Below, one piece after another: positions 5,205 to 5,662 of a DNA stretch of 5,662 nucleotides. The stretch lies in contig JAJYZK010000230.1 in NCBI GenBank assembly GCA_021799945.1, positions 1 through 5,662 on the forward strand. The letters are read 5' to 3'. The position numbers were made by a program, and so were the translations under genes. Position 1 is the first letter of the stretch; each line of letters starts with the position of its first letter. The notes under the pieces are model-generated. The model did not search any database, was not told the DNA's origin, and was given only the letters and a program-made list of their open reading frames with translations. The stretch comes from Acidobacteriota bacterium. GTDB taxonomy: Bacteria > Acidobacteriota > Terriglobia > Terriglobales > Acidobacteriaceae.

Positions 5205-5662
5205 GTGCGACTCCCTCTGCGCCTTCGCCTCGCAGCCGCCGCAGCGGCTTTGGCCGCCTGCGCCTCCGCCGGGGCTCAAGGTGGCGCATCCTCTGCGCCG
5301 GCTCCGCCGGCGGCTTCGGCGGCCGCCCCGCAGGGCGATCCGGCGGGCCTTGACCTGAACCGGCGCCGCCTGCTGCTCGTCCTCCCCTTCGAAAATCAAA
5401 CCGGACGGGTGAACCTCGATTGGATCGAGGAGGCGGTTCCCGATGTGCTGAATCGCAGGCTGGACGCCTCCGGATTTTTGCCGATCGATCGGGAGGACCG
5501 GCGGTACGCGATGGACCACCTGGGCCTGCCGCCATCCTTCCAGCCCTCCCGCGCCAGCGCCATCCGCCTGGCCCAGACCCTGGACGCCAACGATCTGATC
5601 TTCGGATCGTTCACCGTGACCGGATCGCGCATCCGGGTCAGCGCGCGGGTGCTGGATATCCA
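5205..5662 (+). CDS. Secreted or lipoprotein with TolB/FlgO-like N-terminal domain, 3' end outside the window
   Basis: The frame is open from GTG 5205 to the window edge: 152 codons plus two bases, without a stop. Residues 1-19 form a signal: arginines at 2, 6 and 8, a hydrophobic Leu/Ala stretch, then LAAC (16-19), which fits a lipobox and would anchor the protein through Cys19. Cleavage after AGA (22-24) by signal peptidase I is an alternative. An Ala/Pro-rich linker (28-48) precedes a globular domain with RRLLLVLPFENQTG (54-67), LDWIEEAVPDVLNRRL (71-86), PIDREDR (93-99), LGLPPSFQPSRAS (106-118) and IRLAQTLDANDLIFGSF (120-136), ending with SARVLDI. This alternating strand/helix layout resembles the TolB N-terminal/FlgO-type domain. 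In similar acidobacterial proteins, from memory, tetratricopeptide repeats follow, but that part is not in the window. It probably acts in the periplasm or envelope. GTG was chosen because it directly precedes the signal peptide and follows the TATAAT at 5189-5194. Confidence 0.75.
   Translation, partial: MRLPLRLRLAAAAAALAACASAGAQGGASSAPAPPAASAAAPQGDPAGLDLNRRRLLLVLPFENQTGRVNLDWIEEAVPDVLNRRLDASGFLPIDREDRRYAMDHLGLPPSFQPSRASAIRLAQTLDANDLIFGSFTVTGSRIRVSARVLDI

Noticed and set aside
4539..5519. 326-codon open frame on the - strand
   Set aside because: It lies opposite the glycosyltransferase and the TolB/FlgO-like gene, and its composition is typical of antisense frames in GC-rich DNA.
1..5662. 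Mobile element or CRISPR array
   Set aside because: No transposase, integrase, terminal inverted repeats or regularly spaced repeats were seen on either strand.

Overview
The window looks like a chromosomal stretch of a high-GC bacterium, most likely of the phylum Acidobacteriota. The best taxonomic clue is the partial gene at the right edge. Its lipoprotein-like signal, Ala/Pro linker and TolB/FlgO-like N-terminal domain (LVLPFENQTG, then LDWIEEAVPDVL, then SRASAIRLAQTLDA) match, from memory, a protein type common in acidobacterial genomes. A DUF3467 protein, a GT-C glycosyltransferase and a Tat-exported sulfatase fit the same background. No database search was possible, so the phylum is an inference.

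Left part (1-2220), a sulfatase module. The 3' two-thirds of a formylglycine-generating enzyme (FGE) gene on the + strand faces, across 32 bp, a complete sulfatase gene on the - strand. The FGE carries both active-site cysteines (CHRSYC). The sulfatase carries the matching substrate motif CSPSR and a twin-arginine signal. The first protein would convert the sulfatase active-site cysteine to formylglycine in the cytoplasm before Tat export. The sulfatase has a good intrinsic terminator in the gap, a Shine-Dalgarno sequence, a perfect TATAAT -10 box, and a 12-bp palindrome over its likely -35 region. The middle of the sulfatase gene is clearly less GC-rich than its neighbours.

Middle part (2217-2920). 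About 470 bp hold no convincing gene but contain a GC-rich two-tier inverted repeat. A complete tRNA-Leu(UAG) with encoded CCA follows, and then 146 bp of spacer.

Right part (2921-5662), all on the + strand. A 101-residue DUF3467 protein is followed by a hairpin and T-run that look like an intrinsic terminator. That element ends only 18 nt before the GTG start of a 580-residue multi-pass GT-C glycosyltransferase, so it may also act as a leader attenuator. After 72 bp comes the truncated TolB/FlgO-like gene, whose TATAAT box lies so close to its GTG that the mRNA would have almost no leader.

The genes are mostly familiar families. I found no mobile element, CRISPR array or clear novel multi-gene system. 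The points most worth checking are the FGE/Tat-sulfatase pairing, the terminator-like element in the glycosyltransferase leader, and the very short predicted leaders.
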